Source: Sternotherus odoratus
Taxonomy: Eukaryota > Chordata > Testudines > Kinosternidae
Length of the DNA stretch: 64,000 nt
Direction of reading: 5' to 3'
Assembly (NCBI GenBank): GCA_032164245.1
Contig: JAVMKO010000003.1
Location: 89,651,890 to 89,715,889 of the forward strand
Under the pieces are notes generated by a model. The model had not been told where the DNA came from. It did no database searches and saw nothing but the letters and a program-made list of their open reading frames with translations. A program made the translations under genes and the position numbers. Within the stretch, counting starts at the first letter, position 1. Each line of letters begins with the position of its first letter. Positions 12,359 through 24,522 of the stretch are shown here, piece after piece.

Positions 12359-13497
12359 CAGTGAAACCTCGATATAACGGACTAATTCGGGCGAGGGGGT
12401 GTCCGTTAAAACCGAAAGTCCGTTATTTAATAATTTTTTTAAATTATTAAATAACGGACTTTCGGGTGACAACGGACACCCCCTCGCCCGAATTGGTCCG
12501 TTATATGGAGCCGTGAGTCAGCCCACCCCACCCCCTCCCCCCGCCCGGCTCCCCACTGCGGGGAGCCGGGCGGGGGGGTTGACAGCTCCCGCCTGGCTTC
12601 CCGCTGCGGGGAGCCGGGCGGGAGCTCTCAACCCCCCCGTCCGGCTCCCCGCTGCGGGGAGCCGGGTGGGGGAGGGGGGGTTGACAGCTCCCGCCTGGCT
12701 TCCCGCTGTGGGGAGCCGGGCGGGAGCTCTCAAAACCCCCCCGTCCGTCCGTCTCCCCGCTGCGAGGAGCCGGGCGGGGGGGTTGACAGCTCCCGCCCGG
12801 CTCCCCCCAGCGGGAGCTGTCAAACCCCCCGCCCGGCTTCCCGCTGCGGGGAGCCGGGCGGGAGCTCTCAAACTCCCCCGCCCGGCTTCCTGCTGCGGGG
12901 AGCCGGGCGGGAGCTCTCAAACCCCCCGCCCCGCTTCCCGCTGCGGGGAGCCGAGCGGGGGCTCTCAAACACCCCCCCCCCCGCCCGGCTCCCCGCTGCG
13001 AGGAGCCGGGCAGGGGGGTTGACAGTTCCCGCTCAGCTCCCCCCAGCGGGAAGCCCGGCGGGAGCTGTCAACCCCCCCGCCCGGCTTCCCGCTGCGGGGA
13101 GCTGGGCGGGAGCTCTCAAACGCCCCCCCCCCCCCCGCCCGGCTCCCCGTTGTGGGGAGCCGGGCGACGGGGTTGACAGCTCCCGCCCGGCTTCCCGCTG
13201 GGGGGAGCCGAGCGGGAGCTCTCAAACCCCCCGCCTGGCTTCCCGCTGCGGGGAGCCGAGCGGGGGCTCTCAAATGCCCCCCCCCCCCCGCTCCCCGCTG
13301 CGAGGAGCCGGGCGGGGGGGGTTGACAGCTCCCGCAGGGGTCCCCGCTGCGGGGAGCCGGGCGGGAGCTGTCAACCCAGCCGGCTCCCTGGGGCGGGAGC
13401 CGGCAGCCCCCAATAACGGATTTCGGATGCATCGGAAATTTTGTCCGTTGCATCCGAAGTCCGTTAAATCGGGGTCCGTTAAATCGAGGGTTTACTG
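12359..13497. mobile_element. TA-flanked Tigger-like transposon with hairpin array
   Basis: Left end CAGTGAAACCTCGATATAAC and right end (reverse complement) CAGTAAACCCTCGATTTAAC form terminal inverted repeats, each flanked by TA (12357-12358 and 13498-13499), the Tc1/mariner (pogo/Tigger) target. No transposase is present. The left terminus is followed by its own reverse complement (about 12370-12508), and 12520-13395 is an array of GC-rich palindromes. A second copy in opposite orientation is at 44358-45081. Confidence 0.85.
12520..13395. repeat. Tandem array of GC-rich hairpins
   Basis: About 17 units spaced roughly 45-60 bp. Each centres on a near-perfect palindrome of the type GGCTCCCCGCTGCGGGGAGC, separated by strings such as GGGAGCTCTCAAACCCCC or GGTTGACAGCTCCCGC. 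The unit variants (CTGCGAGGAG, CCCCCAGCGGG) alternate, which points to repeated duplication. Long open frames across both strands here are a by-product of composition, not genes. Confidence 0.9.
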
Positions 13498-13639
13498 TAC
13501 CGCGTATTGAGAATATTTGCAAGAAAATGAGCTGGAGATAGTGCTTGTCCCATTTTTTTTATTTTTTTTAATGCCTCTAATTTAATTCTGTCATTGCATA
13601 TTTCTCTTTTTTAAGATTTCACTCAGTTCCTTCCAAATT

Positions 13640-13891
13640 TCAAGTGTCATCAGTAAAACAGCTATGTCCCTGCATTTTGTTCAAGGCTACAGAAATAGAC
13701 TTTGTGGTACTCAGCATGTGTTCAACATTTCTCTTAAGCCCAGTGTTGAGACCTTTGGCTGTGACCGTGCCATCTGTTTTTTCGTTCTTTTGTTCACAAA
13801 CTGTCATCAGATTAGGCCAGTTCTTGATATAATGCTCAAAACAGTCCACTACTGAGTTCCATTGCATGTCTTGTGGGAGAGCTGGTTCCAC
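13640..13891 (-). pseudogene. hAT-type transposase relic
   Basis: The minus-strand frame reads QWNSVVDCFEHYIKNWPNLM, then NTGLKRNVEHMLSTTKSISV and ALNKMQGHSCFTDDT. The WNS...NWP...LKRN..ML...PIA/SVAL pattern resembles hAT-family transposases (ZBED-like). Only this part is open; flanking DNA from about 12000 to 14000 is probably the same old element, split by the TA-flanked transposon at 12359-13497. Assignment is from motif memory and has not been searched. Confidence 0.6.
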
Positions 13892-14377
13892 TTTTTTTTC
13901 AGAGCAGCTGCTGCAAAGTGGTTGTTACTGAAGCATTTTGCAATTTTAACAATATTCCTTTATTCCTGGAACACTGAAGTCTCTGGCTAGGAAGTACATC
14001 GAATGAATGCTGCAACTATATATTATTAGCTCAGAAAGACCTCATATGCTGTGCAGTTTCACTTTTGTATCTATTGCCTGTCCCTCCCTTCTCACATTTA
14101 TCTCCAGACTACTTGTCCTTGTCTAGATCTATTCCGCCCCCAACAATCTTCTATTCATTGAATTTTTTTGAAACTTTTCACTTTTAGAGAGAGGTAAGCG
14201 ATTGACTCTGTGTATGTAAATATGCAGAGGGGCAATAGGATTGAGGTCTGTTATTTCTCATCTGTGTATTTGTTTCTGTGAAAACATTTTGCTGTTAATA
14301 AGCATATTATCTCTGGAGATACAAATCCATAGTTTGAGAACTGCAAAACTAAGCATCTCTGATGGTATCTTCTAGAC

Positions 14378-14570
14378 CAGGGGTTCCTAGACTTGGTTTG
14401 TGGCTTGTTTATGGTAAGCCTCTGGCAGGTTGTAAAACTCTGTTTACCTGAGTGTCCACAGGTAAACCTGCTCGCAGCTCCCAGTGACTGCAGTTCAGGT
14501 AAACAAAGCGTCTTAGGGCCCGCCTGGGGCTTACTCCAAACAAGCCACAAACCAAGTTTGGGAACCCCTA
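14378..14570. mobile_element. hAT MITE
   Basis: Terminal inverted repeats CAGGGGTTCCTAGACTTGG (left) and CCAAGTTTGGGAACCCC (right) with an inner inverted TTTGTGGCTTGTTT / AACAAGCCACAAA. Flanking octamers TTCTAGAC and ATCTAAAC agree at 6 of 8 positions, compatible with an old 8-bp hAT duplication. Confidence 0.75.
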
Positions 14571-14621
14571 ATCTAAACTGAGCACCAAGTCCCATTGGGC
14601 AAATAGAAAGTTTAACCTAAA

Positions 14622-15219
14622 TCTATATATATAAAAGTCAAATGGTGTGTGTGTGTGTTCCCTTACTACTTCCACACCGTTTCAGCTAGATACTTGAAAT
14701 TTGGTACAGTTATAGGCTTTAGGATCCTAATCAGGGTAGGAATCGAAAATTTTTAAAATCTCACCTCTTACACCCCCTAGGGGTGAAATTCTTTAAAGCC
14801 CATTAACATCAACTACACAGCTCACATAACATCATCTGGGCAGCAGGTTAACACATGCTGTTGTCTGTGACATGGTTATGATGTAATAATACAGATAACC
14901 AGAGAGCTTAGTGTTGTGTAGCGCAAACATAATTAAGTACACTGTGTTTTTCTTAAAAAGAACCCCATTCGTTATGCCGCGTAAAAAGCAAAAATGTATC
15001 TGAGAAACCACATCTAAATGCAAGAGAATAAAATTAATTAGACAAAATGAGACTTCTGAACAACGTGAGAAACGGCTACATAATAATAGAATACGAAATT
15101 ATCAATCCAGGGCCACAGAAACAGCCGAACAACGCCAAAGAAGATTAAAGGAAAATACCCGAGCAACATCCCAGTTTCCAATTACAAATACTCCGAGCAA
15201 CACCGGGTATTTCAGCTAG
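14622..15219 (+). mobile_element. Non-autonomous Helitron with Rep-helicase remnant
   Basis: Starts TCTATATATATAAAAGTC directly after A and ends GGGTATTTCAGCTAG directly before T, the exact A|T insertion and TC...CTAG ends of Helitrons. Length 598 bp. Two further copies of the same end pair are at 21852-22602 and 51654-52654. At 14974-15186 it keeps a broken piece of coding sequence. Confidence 0.88.
14974..15186 (+). pseudogene. Helitron protein N-terminal remnant
   Basis: Reads MPRKKQKCI, a stop, then IRQNETSEQREKRLHNNRIR and ATETAEQRQRRLKENTR. The repeated ETxEQRxxRL units are typical of the N-terminal region of animal Helitron Rep-helicase proteins (from memory of the family). It lies inside the Helitron at 14622-15219. 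It is cut off before any Rep or helicase motif, so it is non-functional. Confidence 0.65.
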
Positions 15220-15701
15220 TAATATATACAAAAGCCCCTAAACCCATAAAATTGGGTCTCTAATCCATGACCTATTGGAACTCATTTACAAAACTTTTCT
15301 TAAACATTGCATGAAAATGTTCTCATACTACAGAATTATATTTATAATCCCTATTCCATGATGAGATATCTTTGAGTTATAATGTATCTAACTTTAGTTA
15401 AAATGCTTTTTGAAGAAAAAAATCATCAAAAAATTTATCCACCGTTTGAAAATGTCACTAATGTGATAACACACTCTTCCATATCAATAATAGAGAAGTT
15501 TAAATAAAACAAGGCCTAAAACTAATCCCTGAAACAACAGTTCACTGGACACCTTAGTTTAGCATATTGCTGTTTCTGGTTCCAATTAGTGCTCTAACTA
15601 GCTTAGTTTTTGTCTTAATACAAAATTTTGCTTTAAAAATTACTTATTCATACTTGTGTCACATTCCCTTTGGTTTTGATAAGAATATTCTGTCATGTTC
15701 A

Positions 15702-16170
15702 TGGAATCATAGAAAATTAGGGTTGGAAGAGACCTCAGGAGATCATCTAGTCCAAGCCCCCGATCAAAGCAGGACCAACACCAGCTAAATCATCCTAGGC
15801 AGGGCTTTGTCAAGGCAGGCCTTAAAAGCCTCTAAGAATGGAAATTCCTCTACCTCCCCAGGTAACCCATTCCAGTTCTTCACCATCCTCCTAGTGAAAT
15901 TGTGTTTCCTAATATCCAACCTAGACCACCTCCACTGCAACTTGAGACCATTGTTCCTTGTTCTGTCATCTGGTACCACTGAGAACAGTCAAGTTCCATC
16001 TTCTTTGGAACCCCCCTTCAGGTAGTTGAAAGTTGCTATCACATCCCTCCCCTTACTCTTCTCTTCTGCAGACTAAACAAGCCCAGTTTCCTCAGCCGTT
16101 CCTTGTAAGTCATGTGCCCCAGCCCCCTGATGATGATCCTTGCCCTCTGCTGGACTCTCTCCAATTTGCA
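15702..16170 (-). repeat. CR1 LINE 3' fragment
   Basis: Minus-strand CR1 with its 3' end at 15702 (complement of GGAATCATAGAAAATTAGGG). The frame reads [20 protein letters not shown] and NFTRRMVKNWNGLP, typical of the CR1 ORF2 C-terminus. It is truncated at about 16170 (5' side). Confidence 0.9.
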
Positions 16171-17413
16171 GTTTTTATAAACCTTTTAGTCTGTTGCTTA
16201 TGATTTCATTTTCTGTAGATCGGATTCTGATCCCTTTCCTTAGTTTAGTACCTTCGTCCTCAAGTAGCCATATTAACTTCAGTGCTTAATTATTTTTTCT
16301 TAATATTCATTAGTTCAGTAGGTATTGAAGATAGCCTTAGTCTTACTGGATGGTAATTACCAAAATATTTTTTTTCTTTTTTAAAAACAAGTACCATATT
16401 TTTCTCATCTTTTCAACATCCAGTCCACTATGATCTTTCATAGCCATTGGCTTAATAGGTTTACTCATTTTGTTATAGACCCTGGAATATATATTGGGAC
16501 TTGCTGATTTTTACATGGCATTTTTTGTTTAAAGTATTCCATTACTAGCTGTGCATGTGAAGCCTTATACTGACAAGCTTTTCATTCCTTCCTTACTGTC
16601 CATACCTTTCTTCACTTTTCCCTTTAATTTAAAAAACCTTTTAAAAATACAGTATAAAAAATACAGTAGTTCAGCTAAACCAATTCAGAATCCCTGATTT
16701 ATTTATTGTTCATTTCTTATTGAGTCATATGACTGACTATACCTGAATATATCTGAAAACATAGCCCCATACAGCCACACTGCCCAGCTTTCACTCCAGG
16801 GTTTGTCTGTGCAGAGATTTTTCAGCCCAGTAATTTCCAACATATTCTGCTTCACTGTTGATGTTTGTGAAAGCTGTAGTATTGAAAAGGTGCATACTGG
16901 TCCAGGTATAGCTACTGCTATGAAATCTAATTTTATTGACAAGATGGTAAAATTGCCTGAGCCTGTCTACACTGTAGCCTCCATTGGTGGAGCTGCATGC
17001 ATTAGGAATTATAGATCCAAACTCTTAGTCTAGTCACAAACTAATATTGCTGGGAGAATTCTGGCTGCAATCAATCTAGCTATCATGGCTAACTGTCCAG
17101 CAGGAGTTCTTGGTAAAATTAATGTGTTCCATTGGGATCCTGCACTGGATTATCCAGACGTTCTGGTTCTATAGGAGCGGCAGGGCAGGAGTAATAGAGG
17201 GCCTATAGAAATGTAGAAGTTAATGATCTTCCAGTCTAGTTGAAGGAACTGTATTTGATGCTGTAGACTGGAAGAAACTTAGAAGTTCTTTTGATTCCCC
17301 TTTAAACAATCCATTAAGTAATAAATTGCATCAACCAATATCTGAATTGAAATTCTGTTGTGCAGTCTCCTTTATTAGTCATCACACTGACCTGCTTCTC
17401 TCTTATATAGTAA

Positions 17414-17609
17414 CTAGTGTAACAGCCCGTGTACATGGGCCAAAGTGCTTAATGCTGTTTGTCCGGGCCGTCTCTACGGCTCACGGCAGCGCACGTGGTG
17501 GCCATTTTGTGCCGCCGAACTACAACTCCCAGCAGGCTGTTTGTCCGGGCCATGTCTACTGCGCATGATGGCTTCGGACAAACATCCTCTGGCCTTTTAT
17601 TATATAGGA
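17414..17609 (-). mobile_element. Miniature Helitron, HeliBat-like ends
   Basis: On the minus strand it starts TCCTATATAATAAAAGGCC after A and ends, after the hairpin CCCATGTACACGGG, with CTAG before T. The start matches the HeliBat family start as I recall it. Only 196 bp, with two copies of TGTTTGTCCGGGCC inside. No coding sequence. Confidence 0.82.
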
Positions 17610-18499
17610 TAAGCTATGAGGATGTTCAGTAGGTTATTGGAGAACTCCTTAGGACCTTGTAATTTCAACCACAAGAGAAATGCAGGAATAGCCTACTAAT
17701 GCACATTCCACTGTGGCTTATAGTTGTTACTGTGGTCCTCTGCATGTGTGTATAGAGTAACCTATACAGATGTTACAATATCCAGGTACAATATAAATGT
17801 AGAGAATTAGACACACAAATATGGGCTTAACTCAACTTTTCTTTTCACTTTGCCATTCACCTTTTATCTTCTCAGGACCTCAGTAATTTTTTTTAAAGTA
17901 CAAACACTGTATTTGGCTCTACAAATTCGGTCCCCCCCTCCCATCTCCCTCCAAAGATATAATTTAAGATTAGAAGACTTGGGAAGTACAGAGGTTGAGG
18001 TAACTTAACTGTATTTTTTGGGCAACCTTGTAACCATTGCAGAAGTGTTTCCTTCCTCTGTGCAGAAGAGGGCCTAAATGAGGGCCTTTCTTCCAATTTT
18101 TTTCTACCCTATTTAGCATAGGAAAAAAGATTGAAAATGTTTCCAAGACAGAAAAGTGAATTGTACAATGATAATGGCCTGCCACTGCACATAATCCACT
18201 CCTTCACCCATGTATATGTTCAATGCGGTTTTGACCTAAGTCTTTGATTGCCTTATTTTTGTAGTAGGCTTACCCGTTATTGATTCACTACAACGAAGCA
18301 GAAACACCCTATAGGTTTGTTACTCAGTGCTCTGTCATGCAGTTGTATTCTTGTGCAAAACTGCATGATATAGTCTAGATTCCTTTTTAATAGTTTCTCT
18401 TACATATTTAATGATATTGTATAATTCTATAGGTTTATATAGTAATTTATAGCAAAAAATGCCCAGAGTCATTTGTAAAATTAAATGTTGACAAAGCTC

Positions 18500-19181
18500 T
18501 GTCATAGTCTCCGTGGATCCTGCGTTTCTGGTGGATTTCACTAGCCTCAGAGGCTCACTGTGACCCTCCACGTAGCCCTTCTCTCTCTAGAGACAAGGGT
18601 CACAGCCTATTGAGCTATTTTCATCCTAAGCCAGCGAGGGAGGTGAGGAGAAGCTATCCTTCCTTGCACAGTTTCTGTTGTCTCCCAATCTCAGTGATTA
18701 ATTAGGAGAGGCAGAAATGGGGGAACCCGGGCCCGTCCTCTACTCCGGGCTCTAATAGTATCAGCTATGATGGCTGACCTTTTAGCAACAGAACACACAG
18801 TTTCCTGTCCCCGCTTCCTCAAACTCAACTTCACCCTTACCTCAGAGTCTACTTCCTTGCCTATGATATGGTATCTGCTGCTCAATCTCACCAACAGCAC
18901 AACCTCCTTCCACAGCTCCTGACATGCGTGCCCACCTCATTAACTGGGAGGTTTTTAACTGGTTTCAGCCAGCCCCTGATTGGCTTTAGGTGTCCCAATC
19001 AGGTTAGCTATTTCTACTGCTTTCTAGAAGGATCTTAATTGGCCCCCAGGTGTCTTGATTAACCTGGAACGTTTGCCATTTGGTTCCAATGGTACCAGGG
19101 ATTTGTGTACCCTGGGACTAATATATCAATATATCTGTTCCTTATCACTTTGCTACAGCCATCTGGTCTTGCCCCATCACA
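18500..19181 (-). mobile_element. Probable solo LTR
   Basis: On the minus strand it starts TGTGATGGGGCAAGACCAGA and ends CCACGGAGACTATGACA, i.e. TG...CA over about 680 bp. The composition (mixed, promoter-like, no frame) differs from the AT-rich intron. No internal retroviral or gypsy gene adjoins it, and no target-site duplication is clear. The class is not assigned. Confidence 0.45.
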
Positions 19182-20164
19182 ATGTGTAAATTTATACGGA
19201 TCCACTTCAACTATCTCTGAAGTGGAACTGCTTCTGAGGTAAACCACAGATTTCTAACAGCTCCCAGTAATCCTGTATAGCAGTGATGCCACAAAGTGAA
19301 AAACTTATTTCTAATTGAAACTATAAGAGACATTCTGTCTACCTAATTTTAAGTCCCAACCTGGTTCACAGGCATCTAAAATAATTTCCAAAATGGCTCA
19401 TAAAAGGTTGTTTACAGCAATCATGCATCTCAATTATGTAATCATATATTTGATTTTTCTATTACTGCATATCTCAATTTCATGTTATTCCAAGTGCATA
19501 ATTATCAAACATAATTATATTACACTGGCATTTCAATATTAGGACCTGCTGTTAGTAGTAAACTTTGATTTATTTCATTCACTATAATATGCAAAGTGCA
19601 ATACAAACCTGGAATAGTCTTATTTTGATGCAGTTCTTTTTCTAATTTCAACATTGTGTTGTAACACATTTTGTGACTCCCTTTTTCTTATATTAGAGCT
19701 ACTATGTCATCCTTTCCAAATAACATTTAAATACCTTAAATCCATTGCTTTTCCCTCCTTCCTCTGGTTGAGTCAATTGTGGGATAGAAATATATTTTAT
19801 GGATTTCCTGGATACTGTTGTCAGCTACATAGTTATTTTGGTTTACGAGAAACCCTGCCAAGTACAGTCCAGTTACCCTCAAATTTACCTCAGAAGTGAA
19901 ATCTGCAGAAACTGCAGGTACCAACATGCAACATTCATTATAATACGATAGGTTATGCCACTCAAATCAAGATCTAGTATTGTATGTTGAGGTATGTAAT
20001 CTCTGTGGGTAGTAGTATAACAGTAAAATCTTTATTTGAAATTGGTCATTTTCACCACATCAATTAATTCCACTAAGGCGAAGTTTCTTGACTGTGTAAT
20101 TTTTTTTTCATTTCATTTTTAACGGTATGTAAACTAAGGCTACATCTACACTAGGACTTTTCTT

Positions 20165-20526
20165 AGTCAGGGGGTTGCCGGAGTCTCCCTGTCCCAGCAG
20201 GCGCGGGGCTGCCCCGCTGGGAAAGAATCTGCAGCCCTGCCTGCTGGGACTGGGGACTCCGGGGCTGCAGGCGCCGGTGTTCCCTGCCCCTACCAGGCGA
20301 GTGGGCAGCGGCTTCCACAGAGAACTCCAGGGCTGCAGTCTGCAATCCTGGAGTTCTCTGTCCCTGGCAGGCATGGGGCCGCAGCTATTCTCCCCTGCTG
20401 GGCAGCGGGGAGAGAAGCCCCAGCCCCCTGCCTGCCAAGAATGGAACCCTGCTATAAGGCAACCCAGCATTTAGCGTGATGAGATTTTTTGGATCCAATC
20501 GCTCATGTTATAGCGGGGCTCCACTG
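20165..20526. mobile_element. TA-flanked transposon, right part
   Basis: Ends ATAGCGGGGCTCCACTG followed by TA (20527-20528), the same terminus as the element at 40543-41013. It shares with that element an inner CTATAA...GATCCAAT block and a GC-rich core with inverted repeats (CTGGGACTGGGG region). The left terminus is missing and is replaced by a different MITE-like end near 20135 (GGCTACATCTACACTAGG). Confidence 0.65.
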
Positions 20527-21851
20527 TATTATATCCAGTGTTAAAATTACTGCTGATTTTGAGGATGGTTGAATAAGAGAGAAAAAAGTGTCCCATTTTC
20601 TAGACATATTCAACTGTGTTTCAATCTTGCAATTTTATTGAAGGAAATGTAAACTTGTGCTTATTTGCTTTGAAAAGACTGTGTTTTTGTGTAAAAAATA
20701 TGAAATTTTGTACTATAGATGAAAACACTTGCCAGTGATTTAAATGGAAAGTCTATAATCTGCTTTCCCAAGGGGAAGGGATAAATGTTTCCATGAAGCA
20801 GAACTAATTTCTTTGTCTTGTTCAGTCATATAAAGAAGTTAATTAAACAGTAGAAATTTAATTTACATTATAGTGACACCATCTCCAGATAAGTAAAACT
20901 GATTTATGACTAAAATTAGATCAGGTGAGCTGCCTCTGTTACAAAAAGCTATTCATTTTTATTATACGTAATCAAATAATCATCAAAGGCTGAATCATCA
21001 ACTTGAGGAGAGCATTAGTAGTTTTATTTAGTTGATTAGTGTAAAAATACTCAAGTTTTTGTTGTGGGCCTTTAGATAATGGGACACTGTGAACTCAAAA
21101 GTTTAAAATGGCCACTTAAGAAATAGCTTACAAGTAGTTTCTGGTATATACTTCCTCTTAAGTCTTGCTGCCATTTTTGTGGTTTTGTAATCATACTTTA
21201 ACTTCAAAATATTTTTATCCGTAGCTGTGTGAAAAGCCCAAACAAGTAAAACATTGAAACTTGGCTAAACATTATACTGTCAAATACACAAAGAAGAAAA
21301 ATTGAGAAATAGTATAAAAAAAATAAATTAATCTTTTAAAGTATAGTTAACTTAGATGTTCATAGTAAGTTTTTAAAAAGTGTGATTTTTAAATTGATAG
21401 TGCCACTTCAAATATCATATCAACAATTGAAGAAATTGATTTACTTTATATTTCTATAATTCAAGACCACTTTGCATATTTGTGTTAAGAATTAACTGTA
21501 TTATTTTAAAGAAGCAAATAACCAGGACCAACCAAATGGATTTTAATCACCTACATAATTGTTATAATGAAGCAATAAAAAAAAAACTAAAATTGAAATT
21601 AGGGGTGTTGCCAGTATTTTTATGAATTAGCATACCTAACAATGTGTTCGTGTCACTGAATTATGAATGGTTGAATAATTCTGTCCTCAGATACAGGTGG
21701 AAAGCTTCTGCTGAAGTTAGAGTTGTCAGCATTTTTAAGGGAAAAATTGTTCTCATTGTGTGTGAAAATCCTAAATATCTGATTTAATTCTCAAAATCAC
21801 TCTGAAATATTTATGCATTACATTAAAAAATGTTAAATATTTTATTTTCTA

Positions 21852-22602
21852 CTAGCAAAAATACCCGGCGTTGCTCGGGTCAGTCGGAGGTGGGGAGGGG
21901 GCAGAGAGCAAACCTGACACCCCCACCGCACTTACCCCTCGACCAACCCCGACTCACATTTTCACCCCCCCCCACCCAAACCCAACACCCCCACGTCTCC
22001 CCCTACCAACCCCAACACCCCCTGACCAACACCCACACCTCACCCCCCGTAGACCAAACCTGACACACCCACCTCACTTCCCCCCAACCAAACCAAACAC
22101 CCCCACCTTACCCCCCCACCAAACCCAACACCCCCTGACCAACCCCAACACCCACACCTCACCCCTCACCCACCCAGACACCTTCCCACCCCCCAGACCA
22201 AACCCAACACCCCCTGCTCACTTACCCTCCGACCAAACCCAACTCGGGTCCGTCGGAGGTGGGGAGGGGGAAGAGAGCTGAGTGAGTGCGGGGTCCATTG
22301 GAGGGTGGAGGGGGCAGAGAGCTGAGCGAGTGCAGGGTCCGTTGGAGGGGGGTATTATGACATCATAACTATGTCACAGAGAACAGCAGCTGCCCAGCTG
22401 ATGTGATTGACCTTTAAATAATTTCACCCCTGGGGGGCGTCAGAGGTGAGATTTGAAAATTTTTTGACTCTTTCCCTGATTAGCACCCTAAGACCTATAA
22501 CTGTACCAAATTTCAAGTCTCTAGCTCAAACGGTGTGGAAGGAGTAAGCGCACATACATACACGCACACATACACCATTTGACTTTTATATATAGAGAGA
22601 GA
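21852..22602 (-). mobile_element. Non-autonomous Helitron with C-rich tandem array
   Basis: On the minus strand it runs from TCTCTCTCTATATATAAAAG (after A) to GAGCAACGCCGGGTATTTTT-GCTAG (before T), the same family as 14622 and 51654. The inner 21900-22260 is a tandem, C-rich array of units like ACCAAACCCAACACCCCC and carries no gene despite open frames. Confidence 0.88.
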
Positions 22603-24522
22603 TTTGTTACCAACTTTTTGTTGCCAGCTTTGGCCTGTTCTGTAAATGTAATTTACTCTAATATAATCTCAATGTAGTGTGTATAATTTTGCCTCAAGTA
22701 ATAGTTTGCATATTCACTTACCACGTAGTCCATCCATTTCATTCAAAATGAAATTCTTTAACCTTCTATCACCTACATTTGGCACCTGATGTTCCATAAT
22801 TGTAAGAGAACATTGCTGTTCTATTTCCATTCTGCAGAATGGAAGAAAAAACAAGTATTTTCTCCTTCTTAAGTTATATTGCTATACTTTGAATACTTTG
22901 TGAATATAAGCTAGAAACATCACCATACCACAATAGATCTATTCGTATTTCAGGTACAGTATCCTGCCTCTGAGACCCCGATATATCATACTTAGGAAGA
23001 AGGAAAACTTAAAGCACTTAGCTCCACAGTTCAACACATGATGCCATATAGAAGGGAGAAAAAGTGGTCTTTTTAACCACTGGGATGGTCAGCAGTAAAT
23101 CATATGGCTTGAGATTTGATTGTTGTTTATTAATTTTGAGGGACTAACTGGGCCTAGAGAGTTAAAGGTGTTAATGTGACTTTGTCACTGCACAGCATTA
23201 AACAGTTAAAGGCTTTGGGTATTGGAGGAATACAGCAACTTCAGCCCTATGGCAATCACGTTGTTAAAAAAAAATTATCTGTGTATTAAAGATACAGAAA
23301 AAGAAGGAAAAGCTTTTGAAAATTAAGGTATGAAGCAAAGCTTTTATTTTCACAATATTATATTTTGCTGTGAAGGAAGGAAGAAAAAACTTTTCTAACA
23401 AGTTTTTGGCAGGTATTAAGTATGTTGATAACTGGCCTTTTGGGGTAAGAGAAGTTAGTTAAAATGGGCAGGAGCTGATGCTGTTGCTACTGTTAGTCTG
23501 TTCCCACTTCTAGAAAACAAACTAGAAGCTTAAACAAAAGGGGGTTGTGGGGAAAGAGCAACAAAATTGAGCTTCCATCTCTGTGGATGATTGACTTCTC
23601 AGCCTTACTGCTGGAGAAATACAGCCCCCCAACCCCCCTGCACTCTGATCAGCCACTCCAAGTCCTGGCAAACTGGTACCCACACCAGGCTGTTTTAGGG
23701 CATTGTCTTGAATTGCTGCTTTGGTCACAGGTTCACACTGTGTTACAAAATATGCAGTCTTTACTAGCTAGGCCAGACTCTTACTAAACAGAAGATGGAA
23801 AGCGATAGGAAAGAGACTAAATAAGGTAGGGAAGGAAAATGATACAGTAGGGAAGGGAAGATGGTGCAGGAACCAAAGTCTTACATAGCACGTGGTGTTT
23901 GGGATCTAGCCAGAGCCAGTGAAGGTGGCAGTGTCATCTGGATTCCTTTCTCTGACTTTGTCTCATCTGGACATCTCTCCGGATTACGACAATAAAGAGC
24001 TAACTGCCATAGTGGATCCTGGGGTCCCAAGAGGGTGTGTTATGCAGCCTTGATGGTGAATCTTGCCTATTCTGGTTCACTCATCTCTCAGTTAACAGAC
24101 TTTTCTCTCCCAAAGTCTTTTTTTAAGGACCCCCAAAAGAAGCAATGGGTGGAATAGCTCATTTGCTCATTATTTTGCCCACCAATTAAGCCTAATTTTC
24201 AACACAGCAATTTTGGTTAATTGATTTCCTGTCCCACACTTGTCTTGTTTACCAAACATAATTTTAACACCATCCTTGAGTTATATTAGTAGACCTTTCT
24301 ATTTGGATTAATGCAGTCTTTGTATCTCATAGATACCTATCAACTCTGTTGTTATCAGTGATTGGAACATTTTATAAACGTTTATTCACTTTTCCACAAT
24401 TAGGCTTACAATTGGGGTAGGTTTATGAGCCCCTCAGTATTACAACACTTTCTTTTAAAGTTTACTTTAAGAAAGGGCGGAGGGGAGCTGCTATGTTTGT
24501 GTTTTTTCTATTTTTAATTTTT

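Noticed and set aside
12520..13395. CRISPR-like spaced repeats
   Set aside because: Repeats are palindromic, spacers are themselves repeated, no cas gene, eukaryotic context.
12399..13522. Long overlapping frames on both strands (up to 207 codons) rich in Pro/Ala/Gly/Arg
   Set aside because: They cross the GC hairpin array; open frames in several phases result from composition and period. No domain, no start context, no splice relation.
16960..17060. Possible MITE end (CTGTCTACACTGTAGCC)
   Set aside because: Only one terminus visible; too little to call.
21871..22281. Pro/Thr-rich 136-codon frame
   Set aside because: Lies in the tandem array of a Helitron; the opposite-strand array at 52053-52298 gives Gly/Val frames in the same way.
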